Shown in pieces: positions 32,773 to 39,893 of a DNA stretch of 39,893 nt. Position numbers and translations under genes: made by a program. Every line of letters begins with the position of its first letter. Positions within the stretch are counted from its first letter, which is position 1. Source of the stretch: Stieleria sedimenti (GTDB lineage: Bacteria > Planctomycetota > Planctomycetia > Pirellulales > Pirellulaceae); the NCBI RefSeq assembly GCF_025060895.1, contig NZ_JANZKV010000073.1:3118-43010 (forward strand). Reading direction: 5' to 3'. The notes beneath the pieces are model-generated. The model saw only the letters and a list, made by a program, of their open reading frames with translations. It was not told the DNA's origin and searched no databases.

Positions 32773-34218
32773 ATGAGCTTTATCAGCTATCCGTTTCTGG
32801 TGTTGTTCGCTGTCGTCTGGCTTGCGTGTTGGCTACTGCCGTTTCGTTTCGTTAATCCTTTTCTGTTGCTCGCCTCGTACGTCTTTTACGGCTGGTGGGA
32901 CTGGCGATTTCTTGCACTGCTCGGTTTTTCTTCTGTCGTTGATTTCATTTGCGGCAAGTTGCTTGATGGCGGGGTCGCCGAAGAAAGGCGGTCGGATGTG
33001 TTGGCCGTAAGCGTGGTTGTGAATCTCGGAATCCTTGCCCTGTTCAAGTATTTCGATTTCTTCATTGATTCGTTCTGTGAGGTTGTTGCAACGGTTGGGA
33101 TCGAAATGCCGCCGCCGCTTCTCAGGCTTGTGCTTCCGATCGGAATCTCGTTCTACACATTCCAAACGTTGAGTTACACCATCGATATCTATCGTCGAAA
33201 GATGTCGTCTACCTGTCGGTTTTTAGATTTCCTGTTGTACGTGAGCTTCTTTCCGCAACTCGTGGCAGGACCGATCGAGAGGGCCACGAGTCTTCTGCCT
33301 CAAATCCTCACGCCAAGAAAGTTCGATTGGGAACAGATCAGCTCAGGGTGCCAACTGGCTTTGGTCGGATTCTTCAAAAAGATGGTGATCGCAGACAACC
33401 TGGCACCGTTCATCGAATCGGTCTACGGCAATGGCGGCGCAAGCAACGGGCTCGCCGTGGTGCTGGCAACTTATGCGTTTGCGATCCAGATCTACTGCGA
33501 CTTTTCCGGCTACACCGACATCGCCCGCGGGGTGGCGAGAATGATCGGCTTTGAGCTTTGCCAGAACTTCAACTTGCCCTATTTCGCCACCAATCCTAGC
33601 GACTTTTGGCGGCGATGGCATATCAGCCTCTCAACCTGGATTCGGGATTATCTGTACGTTCCGCTAGGAGGAAACCGCGGAGGACGATTTCGGGTGATAC
33701 GCAATCTCATCATCACGATGTTCCTCGCCGGACTCTGGCATGGGGCGAGATGGAATTTTGTCATCTGGGGGCTCTATCATGGACTTCTGCTCGGAATCTT
33801 TGCCGTCATTCATGACATTCGTGTGAAAAAACAAGGCACGACCGGATCGCATCCGCCGGAGCCGAAATTGAATCGGGTAGGGTTTTGGTTGTCAGTCTTG
33901 GGCTTCTTTCACTTGACTTGTCTGGGGTGGCTCATCTTTCGGGCGGAATCGTTTGCTTCGATTGTGAAGTTGTTGAGAAGCGTCTTAGAGGTCTGGCACT
34001 GGAGTTTGTTGAACATCGACCCGAATTTCGTCGTCCGATTGGCCCTGTTGGGCATTCCTCTGATCCTGTTTCAGTGTTACCAGTTCAAACGAGGCGATCA
34101 TGAACCGTGGGTTGGATGGTCGTTGACAACCCGAGTCGTGTTTTACGTCGTGCTCTTTTACGGCATCGTTCTGCTTGGTTCACCGGAACGTCATGAGTTC
34201 ATCTATTTTCAGTTCTGA
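32773..34218 (+). CDS. MBOAT-family O-acyltransferase (AlgI-like)
   Basis: A 481-residue polytopic membrane protein. AlgI-type MBOAT features are LPIGISFYTFQTLSYTIDIY (about 122-141), FFPQLVAGPIER, DFSGYTDIARGVARMIG near 249-265, the DFWRRWHISLSTWIRDYLYV block near 276-295, and the likely catalytic histidine in LAGLWHGARWNFVIWGLYHG (about 319-338). Members move acetyl or other acyl groups across the membrane for transfer to extracellular polysaccharides. The next gene overlaps its last 26 bases and encodes a membrane-anchored SGNH-like protein, the usual partner in such systems. The polysaccharide target is unknown and no polymer synthase is in the window. Local GC content is lower than in the preceding genes. 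Confidence 0.93.
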   Translation: MSFISYPFLVLFAVVWLACWLLPFRFVNPFLLLASYVFYGWWDWRFLALLGFSSVVDFICGKLLDGGVAEERRSDVLAVSVVVNLGILALFKYFDFFIDSFCEVVATVGIEMPPPLLRLVLPIGISFYTFQTLSYTIDIYRRKMSSTCRFLDFLLYVSFFPQLVAGPIERATSLLPQILTPRKFDWEQISSGCQLALVGFFKKMVIADNLAPFIESVYGNGGASNGLAVVLATYAFAIQIYCDFSGYTDIARGVARMIGFELCQNFNLPYFATNPSDFWRRWHISLSTWIRDYLYVPLGGNRGGRFRVIRNLIITMFLAGLWHGARWNFVIWGLYHGLLLGIFAVIHDIRVKKQGTTGSHPPEPKLNRVGFWLSVLGFFHLTCLGWLIFRAESFASIVKLLRSVLEVWHWSLLNIDPNFVVRLALLGIPLILFQCYQFKRGDHEPWVGWSLTTRVVFYVVLFYGIVLLGSPERHEFIYFQF

Positions 34219-35263
34219 CTCCGCAACGCGCGGTGCGCAGCGGAAGCCGGTTCCGCACGGGCTTCTGTTGGCCATCGTGGCCGTCGCAGTCATCGAAGCC
34301 GCACTGTGTTTCGTCGACATTCCGTTTGACGCGAGCCGGATCTTCTTGCCGAGAGATCGACCTCCAACGGTGGTGGAGACGATTATGGAAACCAAACTCC
34401 AAGCTGCGAATTCGATCGGTAATGCACCAGACGTGCTCTTGCTAGGCGATAGCTCCGGCCTGATGGGGCTCGATCCGCGAGTCATGTCCGGCCGGGTCGG
34501 CAAGGATGTCTTCAACTTATGCTCCATCAGTCTGATTGGTGCGGATGGGCAGAGAGCGATCTTGGAAAGGTACATCCGAACGCATGGTCGGCCAAGCGTT
34601 ATTGTTTATCACTATGCGCCCCATGACCTCCGTTACACAGCCGACGATCTTGCCAATTGGAAGTTTCGACAATCCGTGTACCTCTGGCTCGCAGCTTCGG
34701 ACGGACAGGCGGTCGAGGCAGAATCGTATCGTCGTGATGAGTTCCGAGTGTTGCCGAGCCAGAGGTTCCGCGACGCCGTGCAGCGGCGACTGTTCTTTGT
34801 TTTTGATCGTCCACAGAATCTCAACACGCCTCGCGGTCGATTCGGATCGCACCACGAAATGGTCGAACAGGTGTTGAATCAGGATGGGTTTATGCAGGAG
34901 GTAAACGAGGACGAGACCGACGAGCCAAGAGACCTCAACTTGGCAATGCCCGAAAGCCAGGAAGCCGCCTTGGACGCGTTGCTGGACTACGTTGATCGTA
35001 TCGGCGTGCCGATTTTCCTTGTGTCGAATCCACTCCCTGCATACGCCAAGACCGACGCGACGCTTGAATCGTTGCGAAGACAGCAGCAACAACTTCAACA
35101 GATCATGGCACGCCACGAACAAGCGGCGATCCTTCTCCCTGAACAACGATTTTTGCCACGCGAAAGCTTCGCGACGCTCAATCATTTGCGGCCGTCGGCT
35201 GCTGCACAAAACAGCAAAGAAATCGCAGATCTCATCAAGGGGGGCGGCCTCATTCATGAGTGA
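34193..35263 (+). CDS. Membrane-anchored SGNH-hydrolase-like partner of MBOAT
   Basis: A 356-residue protein with one membrane span (about 23-42, GLLLAIVAVAVIEAALCF) and a domain on the far side. VLLLGDSSGLMGLDP at about 81-95 matches block I of SGNH enzymes (GDS with the nucleophile serine), and NHLRPSAAAQNS near 334-345 matches the final His-containing block. The acidic residue normally three positions before that His is Thr here, so the triad may be incomplete or completed elsewhere. By analogy with AlgJ/AlgX- or PatB-type partners, it would take the acyl group from the MBOAT protein to a polysaccharide. The start at 34193 lies inside the MBOAT gene; a TTG at 34175 is the only earlier option. 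Coupled translation is likely. Confidence 0.75.
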   Translation: MSSSIFSSDSATRGAQRKPVPHGLLLAIVAVAVIEAALCFVDIPFDASRIFLPRDRPPTVVETIMETKLQAANSIGNAPDVLLLGDSSGLMGLDPRVMSGRVGKDVFNLCSISLIGADGQRAILERYIRTHGRPSVIVYHYAPHDLRYTADDLANWKFRQSVYLWLAASDGQAVEAESYRRDEFRVLPSQRFRDAVQRRLFFVFDRPQNLNTPRGRFGSHHEMVEQVLNQDGFMQEVNEDETDEPRDLNLAMPESQEAALDALLDYVDRIGVPIFLVSNPLPAYAKTDATLESLRRQQQQLQQIMARHEQAAILLPEQRFLPRESFATLNHLRPSAAAQNSKEIADLIKGGGLIHE

Positions 35264-35676
35264 CTCACAGGGGCGGGCCGTCCAACCGACGGCGTCCGAC
35301 GGCGTTTCTACCTCTCTGGGCAGACGATTCCAATGAACGTCAAACGAGTCCGCGTTGGTCTCCCCGTGGTCGCGAAGACTTCTCGCCGCTGAGCCTGCCT
35401 GCCCTGGCCGGAAATCAATCCGACGAACCACTCGACGATAGCGAGTCGGGTCGATCGAAAACTGTTTGCAGGGAGCAGCTGGTGTGATATCCGTTTGTCG
35501 CTGGCCGCAGCAAATGCAGAATTTTCTTCCTCAGTCAGGTCAATTTGCGGCTTGAGTGCGTGGGAAGCCCCAATCCTGCTTCCGTTTTTTCAAACGAGAT
35601 GACAACAGCGTGGGGTTTCGGTTAACCTGAGGACTTCCACGTTTGAGCATCCTGTTTTCTAGGTCATCCCGTCTTC
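35264..35676. other. Intergenic region without a recognisable gene
   Basis: These 413 bases separate the SGNH-like gene from the PSCyt1/PSD1 gene. A 75-codon open frame from 35260 to 35487 has no ribosome binding site and no protein-like pattern, so I do not call it. The promoter of the downstream operon should be near 35500-35670, but no clear motif was found. Confidence 0.6.
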
Positions 35677-38034
35677 ATGTATCGCCTGTTTTTCAATTTC
35701 TCGTTGCTCGCTGCGATCTGTTTTGTCGGCTTTCTGGTTGACGAGCTGGCTGCTGAGCCATCGGTCGGAAATAGGCTGAGTTTCGATCGCGACATTCGGC
35801 CAATCCTGTCGGAAAACTGCTTCGCCTGTCATGGGTTCGACGCCAACGCACGCGAGGCGGACTTGCGTCTGGACACCCGCCAAGGGGCGATCGAGGAAGG
35901 CGGGGCGATCGTCCCAGGCGACCCGATGGCGAGCCTGCTGGTCGAGCGAATCTTGTCGACAAATCACGATGAGATGATGCCTCCGCCCGAATCGGGCCGA
36001 ACGTTGACGGCTGCCCAAAAGAAAAAGCTGCGTCAGTGGATCGAGCAAGGGGCAGAGTACGAAACGCACTGGGCTTTCACGGCCCCGACCGCGCCGCCGC
36101 CGCCGAGCATCGACGGCGTGGCTCATCCGATCGATCGATTCGTGCGGGCCAAACTCGATGCAAACGGGATCGCACCGTCACCGCCTGCCAGCCCGGCGAC
36201 GTTGCTACGACGAGTCAGCCTGGATCTCACCGGCTTACCGCCGACCCTTGCAGAAGTGGAGGCGTTTGAACGGGAGGTCCGAACCGATTCAGATGCTGCC
36301 TACGAGTCGCTGGTGAACCGTTTGCTTGCCAGTTCGCACTATGGAGAACGTTGGGGGCGATGGTGGCTCGATCAAGCGCGTTACGCCGACAGCCACGGGT
36401 ATTCTATCGACGGCCCACGCCAGATTTGGAAGTTCCGCGACTGGGTCATCGATGCGATCAACAACGACCTGCCGTTTGACCAATTCACCATCGAACAGTT
36501 GGCCGGTGATTTATTGCCGCAGGCAACGACCGATCAAAAAGTCGCGACCGGCTTCCACCGCAACACGCAAATCAATCAGGAAGGCGGCGTCGACCCGGAA
36601 CAGTTTCGTGTCGACAGCATCTTTGACCGAGTCGGCACCACGGGGACCGTTTGGCTTGGCTTGACGATTGGCTGTGCACAGTGTCACGACCATAAATTTG
36701 ACCCGATCACGCAAAAAGATTTCTACCGGATGTTTGCGTTCTTGAACAATCAAGACGAACCAAGGCTGACGGTTTATCCCGACGACGTCGACGCACCCAA
36801 GCTGCAAGCCGAAAAAAAGCGAATCGAAAACGAGTTGCAAACCATTGTGACTCAGCACGCCGATTCGGTCGCCACTTGGGAACAGGTTCTCGATGACGAT
36901 GACAAGGTCAAGCAAGAGCTTGCCAAAGAGGTTCAAAAAGCCATCGGCGTGGACGCGAAAAAACGCAAGCTCAGCGACAAGCTAACGATCCTTGCCGCCA
37001 GCGGTGTGCTGGATTCGCTAGACGAAATCAAAACCAAAAAAGCTCGCATCACGGCCATCGATCGCGAATTGGCAAAAGGTGTGTCGACGATGGTGCTGTC
37101 GGAACGCTCCACGCCACGACAAACAACCGTGTTCATCAAAGGCGACTTCACTCGCCCTGCCGAGCCTGTCCAACCGGGCACGCCCGCCGTGCTGCATCCG
37201 CTCCAGAGCGATCAGGAATTGGCAACACGACTGGATTTAGCTCGTTGGATCGTTGCTGACGAAAATCCTTTGACGTCGCGCGTGATTGCGAACCGAATCT
37301 GGCAACAATACTTCGGTCGAGGGCTCGTCGAAACTGACAGCGATTTCGGATTGCAGGGAACCTCGCCGTCGCATCCGGAACTGCTGGATTGGTTGGCGGT
37401 GTTTTTTCGCGAGTCCGGATGGAGCATGAAGCAGCTGCACCGCCAAATCGTGATGTCGCAAACCTATCGCCGGAGTTCGGTGGTTCGCAAAGACTTGAGC
37501 GAGGTCGATCCGCTGAATGTACTGCTGGCGAGGCAAAATCGGTTACGAGTTGATGCCGAAATTGTTCGCGACGTCGCACTCGTTGCCAGTGGGCTGTTTA
37601 GTCCAAAGCTAGGTGGCCCCCCGGTGTTTCCGCCGATTCCCGATGGAGTGATGGCACTGGGGCAAGTGCGGCGCAGTTGGAACGCCAGCCAAGGGGAAGA
37701 TCGTTATCGTCGCGGCCTGTACACGTTCGTCTATCGGGCCACGCCACCACCGGCGCTCAACGTGTTCGACGCTCCTGACGGGCAAAGCAGTTGCACGCGT
37801 CGGATTCGCAGCAATACGCCACTGCAAGCACTCACGTTGCTCAATGATGCCGCGTTCTACGAATTCGCCCAGGCTCTACAAAGGCGGATCGAAGACGAAG
37901 GACTCGAGTCTGCCTTCATCCGCTGCACCACACGCAAGCCGACGCAGGAAGAACTGGAACTGCTCGGACAACTCGATTCGCTCGGCGCTGCGCGGGCTCT
38001 CTTGAACCTCGATGAAACCATCAATCGCGAATAA
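35677..38034 (+). CDS. PSCyt1-PSCyt2 (DUF1549)-PSD1 (DUF1553) secreted cytochrome-like protein
   Basis: A 785-residue exported protein. The N-terminal signal (about 1-26, SLLAAICFVGFLVDELAA) is followed by PSCyt1 with haem motif CFACH at 48-52 and MMPPPESGRTLT. DUF1549 includes RRVSLDLTGLPPTLAEVEAF, RWGRWWLDQARYADSHGYS and the second motif CAQCHDHKFDPI. The inter-domain segment (about 345-510) is long and charged, with a predicted coiled coil. DUF1553 starts near LATRLDLARWIVADENPLTS and ends with the SNTPLQALTLLNDAAF block. The C-terminus is a few residues past RKPTQEELELLGQL, typical for the family. It is followed after four bases by a DUF1501 gene (or overlaps it if that gene starts at 38012), the classic planctomycete pair. 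Biochemistry of the pair is unknown; periplasmic redox or carbohydrate-related work is inferred. Confidence 0.92.
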   Translation: MYRLFFNFSLLAAICFVGFLVDELAAEPSVGNRLSFDRDIRPILSENCFACHGFDANAREADLRLDTRQGAIEEGGAIVPGDPMASLLVERILSTNHDEMMPPPESGRTLTAAQKKKLRQWIEQGAEYETHWAFTAPTAPPPPSIDGVAHPIDRFVRAKLDANGIAPSPPASPATLLRRVSLDLTGLPPTLAEVEAFEREVRTDSDAAYESLVNRLLASSHYGERWGRWWLDQARYADSHGYSIDGPRQIWKFRDWVIDAINNDLPFDQFTIEQLAGDLLPQATTDQKVATGFHRNTQINQEGGVDPEQFRVDSIFDRVGTTGTVWLGLTIGCAQCHDHKFDPITQKDFYRMFAFLNNQDEPRLTVYPDDVDAPKLQAEKKRIENELQTIVTQHADSVATWEQVLDDDDKVKQELAKEVQKAIGVDAKKRKLSDKLTILAASGVLDSLDEIKTKKARITAIDRELAKGVSTMVLSERSTPRQTTVFIKGDFTRPAEPVQPGTPAVLHPLQSDQELATRLDLARWIVADENPLTSRVIANRIWQQYFGRGLVETDSDFGLQGTSPSHPELLDWLAVFFRESGWSMKQLHRQIVMSQTYRRSSVVRKDLSEVDPLNVLLARQNRLRVDAEIVRDVALVASGLFSPKLGGPPVFPPIPDGVMALGQVRRSWNASQGEDRYRRGLYTFVYRATPPPALNVFDAPDGQSSCTRRIRSNTPLQALTLLNDAAFYEFAQALQRRIEDEGLESAFIRCTTRKPTQEELELLGQLDSLGAARALLNLDETINRE

Positions 38035-38038
38035 GTAC

Positions 38039-39496
38039 ATGCATCATCAGCAAGACTCCGAACTTCAGGCCTCGACGCGACGCCATTTCTTCAGCGACTG
38101 CGCGATGGGGATTGGCTCGATCGCCTTGGCATCCTTGATGGCCGACAAGTCACTCGGCAGCGATCCGATGGCTGCGATCAAGAATCCACTCGAGCCTCGC
38201 GTGGCACATTTTCCGCCGAAAGTGAAGAGCGTGATCTTTCTGTTCATGGCCGGCGGGCCGTCACAGCTTGAAACGTTCGACTACAAGCCGAAACTGAACG
38301 AGCTCAGTGGCCAACCGATCCCCGAAAGTTTCACCAAGGGGAAGCGATTTGCGTTCATGAGCAGCAGCCATCGCACGGACCTGCTCGGGTTTCGACCGAA
38401 ATTCAAACAGCATGGCGAAAACGGAATTTGGGTCAGCGATTACTTGCCGCATACGGCCGGTGTTGTTGACGAGCTGAGTATCGTGAAAACTTGCAGCACC
38501 GATTTGTTCAACCATGCGCCGGCAAAATTGTTCATGAACACGGGAACCGGCCAGTTCGGTCGGCCGAGTTTGGGGGCTTGGACGACGTACGGCTTGGGCA
38601 GCGAATGCGACAACCTACCCGGGTTTGTTGTTTTGCAGAGTGGTCCACGTGGCCCGCGCGGTGGAGCGGTTCACTGGAGTAGCGGTATGTTGCCCACCAC
38701 TTATCAGGGCGTGCCGCTACGAAATCAAGGCGAACCCATCTTGAATCTCTCAACACCTGATTCGGTCACCCAAACCCAGCAACGACAACTTGTTGACACG
38801 CTGAAAGAATTGAATCTCAAGCGTCTTGTGGAAACCGGTGATCCGGAAATTGGAACTCGCATCAATGCCTACGAAATGGCTTACCGAATGCAATCGAGTG
38901 CACCGGAGTTGATGGACACGAGCGATGAAAAAGCCGAGACGTTTGAGCTGTATGGCATCAAGGATGCAAATGAATCGAGCTATGCGCGCAACTGTTTGCT
39001 CGCACGTCGGTTAGTCGAACGCGGTGTGCGGTTTGTGCAGTTGTATCATACGAATTGGGACCATCACGGCGGGCCGACGGAGAATCTGGAGACACACCTA
39101 CCGAAGATTTGCGAAGAGATCGACAAGTCGACCGCAGGTTTGATTGCGGACCTCAAGCAGCGTGGTTTGCTTGACGAGACGCTCGTCATCTGGGGTGGTG
39201 AGTTCGGCAGGACACCGATGGGTGAAGTGCGTCAATCGACGGGGCGCAATCACCATATCGATGCCTTCACGATGTGGTTCGCCGGAGGCGGATTCAAGCC
39301 AGGTTATGTCTACGGCGAGACGGATGAGTTCGGTTTCGGTCCGGTCGAGAATCCGTGTCACGTGCGAGACATTCACGCGACGATCTTGAACCAATTGGGA
39401 CTGGATCACGAGCGACTGAGCGTGCGATTCCAGGGACTTGATGTGCGGTTGACCGGCGTGGAAAAGGCGCATGTCCTCAAGGACATGTTGGTGTAG
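38039..39496 (+). CDS. DUF1501 family protein with Tat-like signal
   Basis: A 485-residue protein from the ATG at 38039 (MHHQQDSELQ); an in-frame ATG at 38012 would overlap the upstream gene by 23 bases. The leader STRRHFFSDCAMGIGSIALA has the twin-arginine pattern, suggesting folded export. The DUF1501 core shows FLFMAGGPSQLETFDYKP, SDYLPHTAGVVDELSIVKT, FVQLYHTNWDHHGGPTENLE and VIWGGEFGRTPMGE, which follow the alkaline-phosphatase/sulfatase-like fold with Asp/His metal ligands. The C-terminus has HVRDIHATILNQLGLDHERL and FQGLDVRLTGV, as usual. The family is found next to PSCyt/PSD1 genes, as here, and the two products probably work together outside the cytoplasm. No activity is established to my knowledge. 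Confidence 0.93.
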   Translation: MHHQQDSELQASTRRHFFSDCAMGIGSIALASLMADKSLGSDPMAAIKNPLEPRVAHFPPKVKSVIFLFMAGGPSQLETFDYKPKLNELSGQPIPESFTKGKRFAFMSSSHRTDLLGFRPKFKQHGENGIWVSDYLPHTAGVVDELSIVKTCSTDLFNHAPAKLFMNTGTGQFGRPSLGAWTTYGLGSECDNLPGFVVLQSGPRGPRGGAVHWSSGMLPTTYQGVPLRNQGEPILNLSTPDSVTQTQQRQLVDTLKELNLKRLVETGDPEIGTRINAYEMAYRMQSSAPELMDTSDEKAETFELYGIKDANESSYARNCLLARRLVERGVRFVQLYHTNWDHHGGPTENLETHLPKICEEIDKSTAGLIADLKQRGLLDETLVIWGGEFGRTPMGEVRQSTGRNHHIDAFTMWFAGGGFKPGYVYGETDEFGFGPVENPCHVRDIHATILNQLGLDHERLSVRFQGLDVRLTGVEKAHVLKDMLV

Positions 39497-39893
39497 TCGC
39501 CGGTGGGAGTTGTTGCGCTGACCACCGTCCAAAGTCGTGTCTCGATTAAAGGACACCGGCCCCGGTGCGGGAATAAAGGCTTAATTGGTGCCACCCACCT
39601 TCATTGCACCCCTGTTTGCTACCACCCATCATTTTATTGAGAAGTGTACTTGGTGCTGTGAGCACACCGTCCGATCTCACGAACTGACAGGGGCATTGCG
39701 GACGGAGTCGCTGATATTTGCGTTCGCGGTAACGAGCGATTTTTACGAAACTGTCAACTGCCCACGAGCCGAGACGCCAAACAGCACCTGTTGTGTGCTC
39801 GACTCAACGTCCTTTGCTACACCGACCGAATCAGAATTAGGAAGCGAAGCACTCGGAGACTTGCCGGTGCCCCTTGGCCCATTTGCGACCGCT
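39497..39893. other. Non-coding end of window
   Basis: I see no open frame with protein character in these 397 bases. A GC-rich palindrome CACCGG-CC-CCGGTG at 39554-39567, about 58 bases after the DUF1501 stop, could be part of a terminator but lacks a T-tract. The remainder may be a promoter region for a gene beyond the window, or a decayed sequence; neither can be shown. Confidence 0.5.

Noticed and set aside
35260-35487. 75-codon plus-strand open frame after the SGNH-like gene
   Set aside because: No ribosome binding site, no hydrophobic or domain pattern, and it starts inside the preceding gene's end. Kept as intergenic.

Overview
The window looks like chromosome from a planctomycete of the Rhodopirellula/Pirellulaceae type. 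The evidence is lineage-typical: two PSCyt1-PSCyt2-PSD1 (DUF1549/DUF1553) proteins with c-type haem motifs, a DUF1501 protein with a twin-arginine-like leader, a formylglycine-type sulfatase, a giant secreted protein with an N-terminal LEPR-XLL motif, and a membrane Ser/Thr kinase with a DWG motif and a long WD40 region. Species assignment is inference; no rRNA gene is present.

Layout. 1-4.1 kb: a membrane-anchored TPR protein and a DUF2237 protein (both minus), then a PcrA/UvrD helicase (plus). 4.1-4.64 kb: a non-coding convergent gap full of inverted repeats. 4.64-8.3 kb (minus): sulfatase, aroA (EPSP synthase), and a small three-helix membrane protein; a 30-bp tandem repeat lies in front of aroA. 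8.5-10.55 kb: a divergent SpsF-like nucleotidyltransferase (plus) facing a planctomycete hypothetical protein (minus). 10.8-14.3 kb: a PSCyt/PSD1 protein without a DUF1501 partner, facing a HEAT-repeat lipoprotein. 14.4-27.6 kb: a secreted protein diverges from a two-gene unit made of a 2330-residue LEPR-XLL surface protein and a ~1777-residue WD40 receptor-like kinase whose start overlaps the upstream stop (TGATG). 27.7-32.5 kb (plus): a CPA1 Na+/H+ antiporter, a spermidine-synthase-like protein and a Ski2-like helicase. 32.8-35.3 kb: an overlapping MBOAT acyltransferase and SGNH-like membrane protein, probably a polysaccharide O-acetylation pair. 35.7-39.5 kb: a PSCyt1/PSD1 plus DUF1501 pair. 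The last ~400 bases show no gene.

Two things stand out. First, a 78-bp paired-hairpin repeat occurs four times, always between genes. Its two arms differ by a compensatory base-pair swap that preserves each arm's own hairpin, which resembles REP/BIME elements. Second, the giant surface protein and the WD40 kinase appear to be translationally coupled, suggesting a surface-to-cytoplasm signalling pair. All calls come from reading the sequence and from general knowledge of families; no database search was run.
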